DNA of 64,000 nucleotides from Lunularia cruciata (GCA_948567375.1 OX419757.1:58156001-58220000); one strand, 5' to 3'. Shown: positions 1 through 11,207, counted from the first letter of the stretch. Notes: generated by a model not told the origin, from the letters alone. Numbers and translations: made by a program.

Positions 1-1051
1 GATAGATCCAAACGATATGAAACCGTTCGTTACCTTAATCCAATATTGCGGATTATCTTTGTATTCATCTTAAAAAAAATTGATGCCCTTTACCATCCTT
101 AGATCGCCTAGGTGGGAAAGAGTTCCACAAGAAGTATATATGCAGGAATAGCTTTGTTTTAAGTTTGTCTTGCACATTACATATCATCTACTTTCTGCAT
201 GTTGCTTTCAGTTATTTTCTATCAATCTGATCATTTCATTAAAATTATCCATATACTTTATATACACATATGCAGGTTTAATAGGGATCATGATTCCTCG
301 TTCTTTGAATGATTTCCATTTGATTTCTATTCTATTTGAGATATATATTTATAATATCTTGAGATTGTCTATAAAAATTTATGCTATTTAATTCATTTTT
401 GTATGTTGTATTCTTCTTTTGATTGTGCTCTTTCATTTCTCAAAAAATTTTTTAGTCCGTTTCATCCAAGTTCAATTCTAGTCACCCATAGACACTCGAT
501 GGTCCTCTTTGTCAAGGTGTAATGTGTTAATTTAGGATTACATAGGCTTTTACCTATCATCGCCAAATTACTCAATTTCTTGGTTGCCGTAAGGTGGCAT
601 GGATAATTTTCCATAACTTGTGCTATCTCCTTTGCCACACTAATCTATGGAAATGAACCACCACACCAATGTAAAACTACAAAACCTGCAGTTTAGTTTA
701 TTGACCATAGCATTTGTACACATGGTGAATTTGAGTTTGAATAGTTGAGAGCTGCATTTTGGATCCGCCAAAATATTTCAAAAATTATCGACCAAAAAAG
801 GGAAAATCTTCTCAAGATGCCACATCACTTTATTTCAATAAGGTAATCCTAAACATTCGTAATATAGCACTTGATTTTTATAAATGAACGCAACTTGCAC
901 CAAATATCCCATAACACAATTTATTGTGCATTCATTTATTAGCACCTCATTTCCATACAGAGTTCACTACAAATAGTTACAAACGTTTTTTATTTATCTC
1001 ATAGACATCCGTCAAAACTATTTCTGAAACCCCCCCTAATGTATTTGAAGG
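1..1051. other. AT-rich DNA, no gene seen
   Basis: No reading frame here resembles a known protein; the longest is a 73-codon AT-rich frame at 170-391 with a composition expected by chance. The stretch lies upstream of the transposase relic and may include its lost 5' end, but I could not recognise a terminal inverted repeat. Confidence 0.5.
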
Positions 1052-2850
1052 TTGCGAGACTTAGCACATATCATCGGAAATGAAACGATCTTCTCATCTC
1101 ATATGGTTCCTGGGGAAGTTAGAAGTGCTAAAAAAATGCAGGAGAAGAGAAGGCCCCCGCCTCAACAACAGTACCTTGATATCCTTGAAAAGCTCCAACA
1201 AGGTAACGATAAAAAGCCCTCCATGTGGAGATTAGGCAAAAAGTACGGAATGCATGACCTTCGAAATGCACCCTTCGAAATACCTTGGTGCTGTAGACTA
1301 AATCGAAGTTAGAGCAATGGGTGTTGTTGAAGTGTTAATGAGGCAGAAAATGATCTCGGTTGGGAAGCCACCATTTCCCGAGTTAGAGCAAGAACTGTTT
1401 AAATTTATTGAGGGTTGTCCGATCTTCTCGGTCAGATCCCACCGTCGTCGATTATAACAAAAACCAAGCAAATCACTCCAAAATTGGATGATTTTGCTAA
1501 TAACTTCCAAGCTAGTTGGGGATGGTATCTAAATTTTAGGACTAGGCATGGTCCTAGGACAATTTTACTTCAGGGGGAAGGCAGCAAGGTTGATCGAAAC
1601 AACCTTGAAATAGTTGCTATACTTTGGGAATTGGACAAAATTATCGAAGAGTACAATCTGAGTTGCATATATAACATGGACGAGATTGGTATATTCTTTC
1701 AATTGTTGCACGACTACAATATTCTAATTTAAACCTAAGTTGTATCCACCGTTCATGAGAGAAAGAAATCAAAAGAAGTGCTACTCTTATTCTATGTTGT
1801 AATACTACCAGGATAGAACGTCTTCCTGTTGAATGATCTCCAAAGCTAAAGTACGTGCATGTATTGCACGTCACCAATGGCATTTTCCAAATTTCAGCAA
1901 AACAAAGCTTGGATGGATATCACGGTCTTTAATTCGATGGTTTGAACAAGTTTGTAGACCATTTGTTCAAAAAAGAATTGGTCGTAAAGTGTTGCTGATC
2001 TTCGATAATGTTCCGAGCATTCATATCCTTTCATAAAAGATGGCATACAGGGTCACATTTTTCCCACCCAATGTTACCTCGTGGAAGCACCAGATGGACA
2101 TGGGAATTATTGTTGTTCTCAAAAAGTGTTACAAAACCTACTTATGAAGGATTGTTCTTTCACATCACGATCTTATTGAAGAAGTTAAACTCTGGTTAGA
2201 AGTGGACTAAAAGGTGAAGCACAGTGCTGTTGTAGGTGTTGAGTTCGGAAGACCTGCCCACTTTCTTGATGCTGCAAAATATGTTGTTATCGTATGGAAT
2301 GATATTTGCATCGAATCACTCAAGGATTGCTTCAATAAAGTTGACATTATACCCAATTTTTACTCTCAAGACCTTAAGGTTTCTACGGATGATTCCGATC
2401 ATGGAATCATCAAAATTTTTATTTTCTTTCATGCAAGACTGCTTGGTTTCTGATCTCCAGATAGATTCCTCTGCATCAATGACGGATGAGGCACAAGCCT
2501 TTCTTAAGTTGATGATCACAACTCCAAAGAATATTAGCAAGTCTTAATCGAAGACATTGACCAACAACAGGACGAAAGTGGATTGCTGGAGGATGAAATT
2601 GTGCCAGATAATGAATCCGACAGAAAGCGCATACCAACCAGAGGAAGAGTCTGCAGGAGCTTCTATTCAAGAAATTCTTTTAGATGTTGACAATCTGAAG
2701 ATTCTGAACCTACCTGATTCTCGGTGTTTATTTTGGGAGAAAATTGATTCTCTGCGTGATGGCATCTTCACAATGAAAAGCATCGTACCACAAGCAAATT
2801 TGGTTATTATCATGCGAGCAAAAGTGATAGAAAGCTACTAGATGACCATA
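1052..2850 (+). pseudogene. Degraded pogo/Tigger-like (Tc1/mariner superfamily) transposase
   Basis: A run of broken plus-strand frames reads through the order of a CENP-B/Tigger-type transposase. At 1052-1312 there is a basic helix-turn-helix-like stretch with LDILEKLQQG. At 1415-1732 a segment contains W-YLNFRTRHG and then YNMDEIGIFFQLL, corresponding to the YNMDETGLF motif that carries the first catalytic Asp of this family. At 1900-2020 follow NKAWMDI and RKVLLIFDN, the second catalytic region. At 2040-2160 there is a decayed match to the 'MD.GII..LKK.Y' block, and at about 2235-2350 a C-terminal match with FGRPAHFLDAAKYV and CFNKVDI. Frameshifts and stops separate every block, so the copy is dead. 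The family is domesticated in some genomes, but the decay here argues against that. The assignment rests on motif order recalled from the family; the boundaries are approximate. Confidence 0.72.
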
Positions 2851-3640
2851 CATGACTTTGGATTTTTGTGAAATCAATAAATAACTTTACCTTATTGATT
2901 CAGTGATTTTCCAATCCTCAATGGAGACATACAAAATGCAAACTTATCCGCGAGTTTCCTGTAGGCGATCTATAAAATATTGTTGCCTCTCAGGAGTAGG
3001 CTACCGCATCCAGATGAACTTCCTCATGCTGTTAGAAGCGATAGAAGTCAATTTAATTGACTGATTTCGAGCACTGGTGCTTTATGCAAAACTAAGTTTC
3101 TTTGGGACCTTGTTATTCTCGTAATTGCTTACCTCGAATTTGAATGTGTCTGTTACGAACATCTTAATTCCATGCGTATTTGGGAAGACCACTGAAGTTG
3201 AGTTAGGCCATCTACTGTTTGCGTAATCCATCAAGTAAACTGTGTGTTCACATACATAGGTGGAGCTCCAGAGGATCAAACGTGTTATACTAGGCGATGA
3301 TGTAGAGAGCTCTATTCATCGAAGAAAGATTAGATAACTACCGATGGAGTAAATTATACACAGAGATAGTCCGGGAAAATCGTTACTTACTCTGCTCCCA
3401 AGAAAATGCATGATGCAGTATGAATCTGCTCTTATGATTTGGAGAGGAGAGTCAGTGGGCAGAGTGCCCACTAGTCATTTAAATTCGTTTAAGGAATAAT
3501 TTTAGACAGGTTTAGGAAGAACGAGACGGAGGAAAGTGAAATCGCCTACATTGTTTACAAAATTAATAATAAATTAAAAAAAATATAAAAATATAAAAAA
3601 TAGTTTTCAAATATGAAGAGTGCTCTCTTAGTAGAAATAA
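2851..3640. other. No gene seen
   Basis: No supported coding region. The stretch follows the transposase relic and may hold its 3' terminal sequence, but no terminal inverted repeat matching the left side was recognised. An A-rich run occurs at about 3565-3600. Confidence 0.4.
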
Positions 3641-3651
3641 GAAGGACGACT

Positions 3652-3800
3652 GCGTAAAACAAATGAAGGATGGGGTCTACCGCGTAAAACAAATGAAGGA
3701 TGGGAAGACCCATCAAGCCACACAAGAGAAAGATGAAAAAAAAGGTAACATTAGAGCATCAAGAGAAAGATGAAAAAAAAGGTAAAATTAGAGCATCCAA
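3652..3800 (+). repeat. Short tandem repeats carrying dispersed repeat copy 1
   Basis: A 30-bp unit (GCGTAAAACAAATGAAGGAT plus 10 bases) is repeated at 3652-3681 and again from 3682. The second unit runs into the sequence GGATGGGAAGACCC-ATCAAGCC, which recurs at about 31.6, 43.5 and 51.1 kb. Just downstream a unit of about 38 bp containing AGAGAAAGATGAAAAAAAAG is also present twice (about 3724-3800). A 71-codon frame at 3700-3915 is built from these repeats and is probably not a gene. Confidence 0.75.
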
Positions 3801-4015
3801 AGAATGTGGTCTACAAACAATTAGAGTATCCAAAGAAACATCATCATCTGTGATCGTTCTCGTACGGGATTGCACCAGCCACTACACTCTTCAGAGCAAT
3901 GGACACATTGAGTAAAATATGCTATAAAATGTGAATGATACCCATATAAAATGTGAGAGTGATACACTAGCACCTAACATGATACGCTCTCGCACACTCC
4001 CTTCCTCCCTCTCTT

Positions 4016-4157
4016 AGTAGAGCTTTTGAACTTTCGAGAAGTTTAATTCACTAAACAAGAGAACTCTTCTGCGCAAACCATCAATAAGTAGAGCTTTTGA
4101 ACTTTTGAGAAGTTTAATTCACGAAACAAGAGAACTCTTCTGCGCAAACCATCAATA
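4016..4157. repeat. Tandem duplication, 71 bp x 2
   Basis: Two head-to-tail 71-base units, 4016-4086 and 4087-4157, both beginning AGTAGAGCTTTTGAAC and ending CATCAATA. They differ at only a few positions (TTCGAG/TTTGAG, ACTAAA/ACGAAA), so the duplication is recent. No function is apparent. Confidence 0.9.
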
Positions 4158-5060
4158 AGAAATGGTTTTATACTCGTCGTAAATTCTTTAATGAGATTGG
4201 AAACTATAAAAGAAATCTGCATCCCTCTCCACAGTTAATAGTACTTTACTATTTTAGTAAGATACATTTGGATATTATAAATATATTTAGAATAAGAGAG
4301 TAATATATAGGAGGCCCGGCCGGTATCATGCACTGCTGTCGCTTCTACTCTTCCCCTCTTGTCCTCACTTCTCGTGGAAGTGGGGAGAGGCTGAATCTAT
4401 CGGGCAAATGATGTGATCGTACAAATAATTCTCAACATTCTCAACACCAGAATCAGGTTGGACTCCGGTAATTTGCTCAAAACATAAACATATTGGTGTC
4501 ACAAAATGAGACAAAACGAATGTAAGAGTAAGTTGTTTCGTCCATCTCTCCCCGAGTCTCTGAATTTGGCACCTTATTTTCAACCCATGTCCAGATGACA
4601 TGACCGTTATGGCTAAACGGCAATGGAGACCTAAAATTTAACCGTCAAAAATTCTATTGGAGGGATCAAAGTGGCGTGCTGATGCTCAAACTTGTAAGTG
4701 TTTCCGATCTTGGCCCCTCCGAAATAGTGAAGACCTTAATTGAATTGAACACCCTTCGTGAGGCTGTACCCTGTTACAAAAATGGCTAGTGTATTGCAGC
4801 ACAGGCCGAATTTGTTGGTGACACTTGCATGCACTTAAAACAGGGTATAACTGTACATGTTGACTACGTCACGGGCTTTTGAGGGGACACAGATACCCCA
4901 AAGTACATAGTTGTTCTAGAGGAATCCAAGCTAATGCAGACTGAGGAAATAAAGAGTACTAACAGAGAGCAATTTACATCGTTGCGTCCGGTCATCTGGC
5001 TCATCAAGCAGACTTTACAATGCCGTCCGGATCGTTACATAGGCAGAGGTAAAGTGACAT
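4158..5060. other. Intergenic DNA and probable 3' UTR of the S28 peptidase gene
   Basis: No coding region is supported. The last few hundred bases before 5061 lie directly downstream of the minus-strand peptidase stop codon and probably contain its 3' UTR and polyadenylation site. A 78-codon minus-strand frame at 4365-4601 has no recognisable similarity. Confidence 0.4.
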
Positions 5061-6506
5061 CTACTGCTGGAAATTAGTAGGCTCTGCTACCCACTTGGAG
5101 ATATACTCAGATATGAGTTGTCGTGCTTTTATCACCTCCCCGGGGTTTTCACATTTGGAAGCGTCACCTTTCGGCTGCAGAGGTGTTTGAGGGCATCCTC
5201 GCATATCACTTCCATGACCACAGTTGTGACATTTTATCACGAATGACGGTTCTCCAGGTGAAGAAGATGTCTGCTTTGAAGCCCACCTCCAAGGGTCTTG
5301 AGATCCGTTCAGAAAAACGATTTTGGACCCACGAATGTCAGTTCCTCCATACACAAGATTAGTGATGTCTACTTCAGGATATGTTCCTTCACCAAAGAGA
5401 TTAGCACAGAGGTCCAGGTGGTATTTAACACTAATTCCAGCTGACCGAATGCTGTTCACATACCCAACTTGAAAATAAGCTACCTCTGTACAAACTTGAT
5501 ACCACCACATGCGCATACCAGAGAAAGGACCAGGTTCTGTAAGTTTCAAGTTATCCTGAATATAAGAATCCATCGTGTCTCCACCAAGGAACTCTGACTT
5601 CACATAATCCGCATACGCCCCCAGCACGTCTCCATTCTTCAGGTAAGCACTCTCCAGCGGTTCGCAGACAATATCTGGATAGCCATACTGGAAGGCAATG
5701 GCAGCAGCGTCGGCTAGCAAATATAGAAAATCTCCATCTACCTCCAACTTCTCGGAATCAAAAAGCTTCTTAATTTCCGTAGCATTCTTCTTCAAAGCTG
5801 CATCAACTTCAGCAGTCACTTGGCGTAAAGCACTGGCACAAACTGGTCCAGCTGACTCCCCAACCTGCCTGTCATAATCCGTGTAATTCAACACAGCCAG
5901 CACAACCCCCGAGCTCGCCACAGCGCCCCTGGAAAGATGAGGAAATTTAATCTGAAACCACGCACTCAATGCTCCGGCATACGAAACTCCAAATACAATC
6001 CACGGATTTTCAGCCCCAGTTTTATTATTCCTCTCATTGATCACCACTTGGTAGAAGTTCCGAAAAATAGCTAGGTCAAACAGCGCTTGTTTGGAAGACA
6101 GAAACTTTAAATTCCCAGTAGAAAGGTCATCAAACGGAAGACTTTCTCCATAATATCGATGCTCCAGGGTCACGACAGCAGCTCCGAATTGCTCAGCAAG
6201 TACCATATTATAATCGTTGGAGATTCCACTACATGCAGATTCTCCGCATATTCGCAAGAATATAGGGCTATCCGGGGCCTTGAAGTAGTCCGTGAATTCG
6301 TAATACCGTTGCTTGAATGTCCGATGATCCTGAGGGTTGTAGTGATCTATTCGCTGGTTCATCACCTTCGCTTGCCCAACGAGATAATTATCCGCTTCAA
6401 TCTTCGGAAATCTCTGAGCAGCCCCACCGACATCCTGTGATTTCCAAATCAGCAGCACGAGGAGTGTCATTTCGAGACTCCAATCCTTCCGTCCTGATGT
6501 CTCCAT
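5061..6506 (-). CDS. Serine carboxypeptidase, S28 family (Pro-X carboxypeptidase / EDA2-like)
   Basis: An uninterrupted 481-residue frame with the S28 layout, a family that removes residues next to proline in secretory or vacuolar/lysosomal compartments. Residues 11-30 contain a hydrophobic stretch (MTLLVLLIW) consistent with a signal peptide. The N-terminal beta-strand and oxyanion region shows IDHYNPQD and FLRICGES (about 53-90), then EHRYYGES (115-122). The nucleophile is Ser175 in GVSYAG. The acid is probably Asp404 in NGSQDPW, and the base His431 in CGHGSDM; these sit at the spacing expected for S28. Cysteines at about 87, 92, 223, 281, 339, 367, 426 and 429 fit the disulphide-rich family. 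Length matches plant members (about 480-500 aa). The first ATG is taken because a signal peptide follows it. No intron is needed, whereas I recall several introns in EDA2-type genes, so a retrocopy is possible. Exact substrate is unknown. Confidence 0.93.
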   Translation of the reverse strand: METSGRKDWSLEMTLLVLLIWKSQDVGGAAQRFPKIEADNYLVGQAKVMNQRIDHYNPQDHRTFKQRYYEFTDYFKAPDSPIFLRICGESACSGISNDYNMVLAEQFGAAVVTLEHRYYGESLPFDDLSTGNLKFLSSKQALFDLAIFRNFYQVVINERNNKTGAENPWIVFGVSYAGALSAWFQIKFPHLSRGAVASSGVVLAVLNYTDYDRQVGESAGPVCASALRQVTAEVDAALKKNATEIKKLFDSEKLEVDGDFLYLLADAAAIAFQYGYPDIVCEPLESAYLKNGDVLGAYADYVKSEFLGGDTMDSYIQDNLKLTEPGPFSGMRMWWYQVCTEVAYFQVGYVNSIRSAGISVKYHLDLCANLFGEGTYPEVDITNLVYGGTDIRGSKIVFLNGSQDPWRWASKQTSSSPGEPSFVIKCHNCGHGSDMRGCPQTPLQPKGDASKCENPGEVIKARQLISEYISKWVAEPTNFQQ

Positions 6507-7960
6507 ACCTCCCCGCCCGCAAAAACCTGATTGCTTATCCTCTCAGTTCCTCAGACTGAACAAGAACTCATACCCTCGGCGTTCGATTCTTCAACCTACA
6601 CAGGAATTGATGTCGTCTGTCTCCGATTGCTCAGAGACTTCAGAGAGAATTTTCTTTCCCCAGATAGTCCTTCAAAATCGAAATATACAATACCGGAAGA
6701 GCACCATAACTCCTGCGTGGATACAGTGGTGCTCCGCGAGAAATTAATCCATGTTGTATTTAGTTTCAATCCTGTAATTAAGGATCGGTTCACAAGTCGT
6801 GAGTGATAATCACTCGTCAGCTCTCAAGAGCTGACCAGAGATCGAGAGCTCCCACGACACTGACTAGAGTCAACAGACCAGCAACGGAGTTCACACCTGA
6901 CGGATGTCGGGTAGTGAAATCTGTGAAGGATCTTTGTACGAGAACCATTTTATATCCAATGAATGAAAGGCAAAGTTTCACGGACAACGTATTCGAAGAA
7001 CGCGGACTTCCCTGGTCACCAAAACCTGGTGACGACGCAAGTTTCCGAACCATGGTTGGGTTACTGACCGACACAAGACATTTGGGGCGTGGTTACCAAA
7101 GGCACCACCTGTGGTTCACCGGTGACTTCCTAGGAACTCGAAGAAGGCCACAGCAAATCGAGATACGATGGTCTTCAAAATATTCATATCTCCTCTGCTC
7201 CACGTCACGTGGATATTGACATTGGTTTAATTTGGCCGGTGCCACGGTGACTCAAATGTTTGCATTACAACAAAACTCTCCTTCACAAGCAATCTACGAG
7301 CAAGTTGGTCATTCTGAATCTTAAAAGCATACTTAATCAGCCACAACGAGGTGTGATTGACTCCCTTATCTTCGGAGGCATATACAGTAGCATGGTCGCC
7401 CTCCACCAAAGAATCCCAAACACACACGACAATACGTTATGTTAAATAAGAGAAAGTCCACTTCCCAAGTTCCTATTGTCGTCCGGGCCTCGAGCATCAA
7501 GCACGGACTCTTAAAGGCACAAGAATCGGTAAGCGGAAAGCAACTTACTTATATCAGTATTTACACTTGGAAACTTCTGATATGAGGTAGCGTGACTTTT
7601 ACAACTCACATGTTCCGAAACTATAGATAACTCGAAAGGACGAGCTTATATTCTTCTCCGTTTCTAAAGTAATTTATGTTGCCTTGCCTACACAAAAGCT
7701 GTACCGCTGAAGATTCGAATCGTATTTGCTACAGTTACTTTGAAAATTCGGATGCGGCGATACAGTGTTACTTCCCTAAGTTGATATCCTCCACTACTTA
7801 ATATCACACTCCGACTACCAAGTTGGTTTTATGGCTATAAGTTAATACCTCTAATCCCTAATATTCAGTACCTACCTGAGCAATTATCAAAATAGAGAGG
7901 AACATGTTCTTTAGAAGGGACGATGATTCTTTTTGTACAAGGCATCTATCTAAGGGGGTT
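6507..7960. other. Upstream region of the S28 peptidase gene; no other gene seen
   Basis: This contains the 5' UTR and promoter of the minus-strand peptidase gene, although no TATA box could be placed with confidence. Open frames here (for example 6803-7219 plus) lack recognisable motifs, and overlapping frames of similar length occur on the opposite strand, as expected by chance. Confidence 0.45.
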
Positions 7961-7969
7961 TGTCTGGAT

Positions 7970-8088
7970 GCTTGTACATGAATATTGCAAGTTTTGGAGA
8001 ACTTGATGAGCTGTAAAGTGGGATTGGTTGCTTGTACATGAATATTGCAAGTTGGAGAACTTGATGAGCTATAAAGTGGGATAGGAGG
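7970..8088. repeat. Tandem duplication, about 60 bp x 2
   Basis: The sequence CTTGTACATGAATATTGCAA occurs at 7971 and again at 8031, each followed by GTT(TT)GGAGAACTTGATGAGCT and AAAGTGGGAT. The units differ by a small indel and a few substitutions. Confidence 0.88.
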
Positions 8089-8394
8089 GGGTTGTGGGAT
8101 ACCACATAAAGGGTGAATATATATAAATAGTAGCACAAAGGAAAGGGGAAAGGAATACAAAGCACACGTAAGTGAGAGAGGACAAAGGAGCACAAGGCCC
8201 AACCTTCCCAAGAGGATTGGAAAGACAAACAAGAACCAAACACAAACACACTTAAGGGAAAAAAAAATAGTGCAATAACAACAAGCACTAGTGAAAGTAA
8301 GGAGTGTAGTCTACTCCTGAACAGTATAGTAAAGGTCCTCCAATGGTATATCCGGTAAGAGGGACCCTAGTCATGTTGTGTATGCCTATCGTTG

Positions 8395-10454
8395 CCGCCT
8401 ATTGGTGAAGACCTAAAGCCTGAGTGTGTTGCAATGTGATTGATACACATTGTTTGCAATATGATGTGAGCATGTCTAGAGAGATAGGCAATGCACCTCT
8501 TTGTTACAATGAACCCCGAGTTGCATCTTTGAGGAGACCATCAAAGTGGTGATGCGCCCAAAAATCTCATCGCTAAAGGACAAAGGTACTGGAGGATAAC
8601 AACGGTGCATAGTGGTCTTCCTTGCCCCTAGAGACAATGGTCATTGCTGCTCTTGCCTATCTGCTTGCTCATGCCAATGAGTCAACTTGAAGAGGGTTTG
8701 CCACCACCACATCATGCAAGGTGCAATGACCATATGCAAAAGTAACAATATTTGCTCGCACCTATCCGATAGGTGGTCCTAATAGATCCAACCATCACTC
8801 AACTTGAACCTGGGCCTGTGTAGCTTGCAAGATTTGAGCAATTGTATCACGAAGAGCATCATGGACTCTAGTTTGCTCCTCACCAATTTCTCATTGTAAA
8901 AAGTGTATCCCTTGTAAATCATATAGAGAACCACAAGCACAATGGTCTATAAGCCCCATGAGCGCTAGATGTGAGAGATCCAACCTCAAGTATAGTGTTG
9001 TGGTAAACTCCTCAAAAGTAATTTGAAAGTTGTCAGTCAAGGGTAAAGCTTGAAACTCTAGAGCCTTTCCCCTGCATGAGAGAATCCTAGCTTTGTCAAG
9101 TAGAGGCGCATCAATGAGGATGCTAGTAAGTGTGTGAGTGTGCATATGCTCATGAGATCCGCTTTAATCTTCCTAGAGTCCAAGGATACAAAGTCAATAA
9201 ACTCAAGGAGTGATGTGCATGTTGGGTTTTGCAATAAATCCCAAGCTAACCATAAGTATAAGTACCCAAATCCACTATCATGATGGGTCCCAACAAAAAA
9301 GGGCCCTCATATAAGAAACTAATTGCTAAATGAGGGACCACAAGGGCCAAAGCTTTAAGATATGTTATTGGTGTTGTGGTCTCCTACTCTATGAGGCCGC
9401 ATTTGCCCATGACTAAGTGAAGAGCTATCTAGTGCCTACACCACTCATCTAAGAGCTATCTATGGGATCATGCATGGCCCTAAGGGAGTGGAGAAAGTAT
9501 GTGAGATGATGCTATCAAACATCCTCAAGTGTGGCAACAATGTCTTAGTAGAAGGGTAACTACGTGCTAAATATAAAGCCCTAGGGAGGTAAAATATGAG
9601 GCCCTAGGGAGGTAAGACCGTGCAAGAATAGAATAAGCTATTTGGGTATTCCACAACCAACGTAGGAGATGAACATGGGCTATGGCTTGGACTAGGATAT
9701 CTAAAATGAAAGTAATGCAATAATAATCCTCTCCCAAAGGAGAACCCAAAACTCTCAAACCACCTATAGGGACCTTGAATCCTAATGGGAAGTCAGAGGG
9801 AGTGCGGACCATACGTGAGCTCTAGACCTTATATTTATGTTTCTAGACTTGTAAACCCAAGGCCTCCAAGCAGAGTGTGAAAGCAAACATTGCTCTAACC
9901 ACATCCTCCAAAGTGCTCATTATATGAGTGTCATCCAAGAAAGTGAAAAGGCAAGATGTAAAATCAGCTGCCACCTATCAAAGAGTTGTGTGATATGTTA
10001 TGGCAGAAAGAGGCCCTCCCAAGGGATCCTCTTGCCATGAGCCCTTCATTAATATCAACTATGTGAACTCTCTAGTAGTAGTTAGTATGGTGGCTATACA
10101 ATAGAGGTATCTCTACACCATAAAAAGTACGGACAAATGATATCAAGGAAGGGATTTGATCTCCAACTGATTGAAGAGCATGAAACAATGCTAGACAATA
10201 GATGATATTGAAAGCATTGGAGACATCAACTTGGACCATCATCTAATTTGGATGAATGTCAAAAGATGCTTGAATACTTGCAATTATCATCTCACATCTT
10301 CTCGGAGTAGCCATTGCAAACTAATAGGGAGACAACACATACAAAATAGATTGATGCGATTATACATAGAGTACAAGAAACCAAGTGCAAAAAAATTAAA
10401 ATTCTCCAATGGTAATGGGGCACACACGGAAGATCACCTTTGCAAGTGCTAGGA
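8395..10454 (-). pseudogene. Non-LTR retroelement relic: RT, CCHC knuckle and nuclease-like tail (C-terminal half)
   Basis: Broken minus-strand frames read in a consistent N-to-C order from high to low coordinates. Near 10240-10320: ATPRRCEM then VQVDVSNAFN, the RT palm motif A region. At about 9925-9950: FTFLDDTHI, equivalent to palm motif C (usually ADDTHI in this family). At 9567-9812: RVLGSPLGED and a thumb-like segment. At 8891-9145: ALEFQALPLTD, LYLRLDLSHLALMGL and a Cys/His knuckle, HCACGSLYDLQGIHFLQC. At about 8700-8800: RANIVTFAYG followed by HDVVVANP, resembling the core of a restriction-like (PD-D/E-x-K) endonuclease. At about 8560-8620 there is a GTFVLxR / HHFDGLL block and at 8410-8470 a terminal SITLQHTQALGLHQ. 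RT-CCHC-REL order is that of R2-like non-LTR elements. Many stops and shifts make it inactive. Element A is inserted at its right edge, and the relic resumes at 17048. Confidence 0.72.
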
Positions 10455-11194
10455 TGTAATACCAAGAGCTAGCCATATGATCTAGATGTGAAATTTGGTT
10501 TGGTAACATCTAGAATGATGTTATACATGATGGTCAAAATAGATAAGATAGAAGTATCACCAAAAGAGTACTTCTACTAATAGGGCAGAAACCGAAATAG
10601 ACTTGAGAACCTTAGAACCAATAGCTAGACATATGATTTAAAGGTGAGAATTGGTTTGGTAACATCTGGAAGGATGTTACACATGATGGACTAAACAGAT
10701 CAGAAAGAGGTATCACAAAAAGGGGACTTCTATTAATAGAGTAGGAACCGAAATATGCTTGAAATCTTTGAAGGCAATTTCAGAGGCCTAAACGGATGAA
10801 TTAGGCCTAAAAAATGTGCAAATTCCTCCCCTCCCCAAACGGAGGAAAGGCTAGCCTTACCCCCCTGCTTTGTCTCGTCGAGAGCTTTCAAATGGTACCT
10901 TACTCACATGATTTTGAGATTCCTATAGGAAGATCCCTAAAAGATTCCCTCCGGTCAAAGCTTGTTTGACCAACCAGATAGGACCTAGACTAGACATGTC
11001 ACCCATCCAAGTAAGTAATCCAAGGGTGGAGCTTGCTACCATGTCACCTATCTGTGTCCCTAATCCTACGGTGGAGCTTCCTTGGAGGAGATCCTCTTTG
11101 TCTATATAATAAAGAGAAGGTGCTCCATTGGGGCATCAAATGTTTGAGTGTGCAATCTGTGTTTTCTCTCTTCTCTTGTCCTCGGAGTATTACA
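10455..11194 (+). repeat. 5' LTR of element A
   Basis: A 740-base LTR starting TGTAATACCAAGAGC and ending GGAGTATTACA. Within U3 there is an imperfect tandem duplication of about 156 bp (10467-10622 and 10623-10778) and, nearer the promoter, a 45-bp one (10995-11039 and 11040-11084). A TATA-like TATATAAT lies at 11103-11110, predicting transcription from about 11135. The ending is fixed by the primer-binding site one base downstream. Confidence 0.93.
11103..11110 (+). promoter_or_regulatory. TATA box of the element A 5' LTR
   Basis: TATATAAT within GTCTATATAATAAAGAG, about 85 bases before the LTR end. The same site is kept in the 3' LTR (16957-16964) and in the LTR of element B (52940-52947), supporting it as the family's core promoter. 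Confidence 0.75.
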
Positions 11195-11195
11195 A

Positions 11196-11207
11196 TGGTA
11201 TCAGAGC
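11196..11207 (+). other. Primer-binding site, initiator tRNA-Met type
   Basis: TGGTATCAGAGC one base after the LTR end is the standard plant retrotransposon site complementary to the 3' end of initiator methionine tRNA. It fixes the 5' LTR boundary. Confidence 0.93.

Noticed and set aside
6803-7219. 138-codon plus-strand frame upstream of the S28 gene
   Set aside because: No recognisable motif, overlapping minus-strand frames of similar length and atypical composition; likely chance.
7858-8288. Minus-strand frames with hydrophobic, signal-peptide-like starts
   Set aside because: Three overlapping frames of the same region all look hydrophobic because of base composition, and they run through a tandem duplication.
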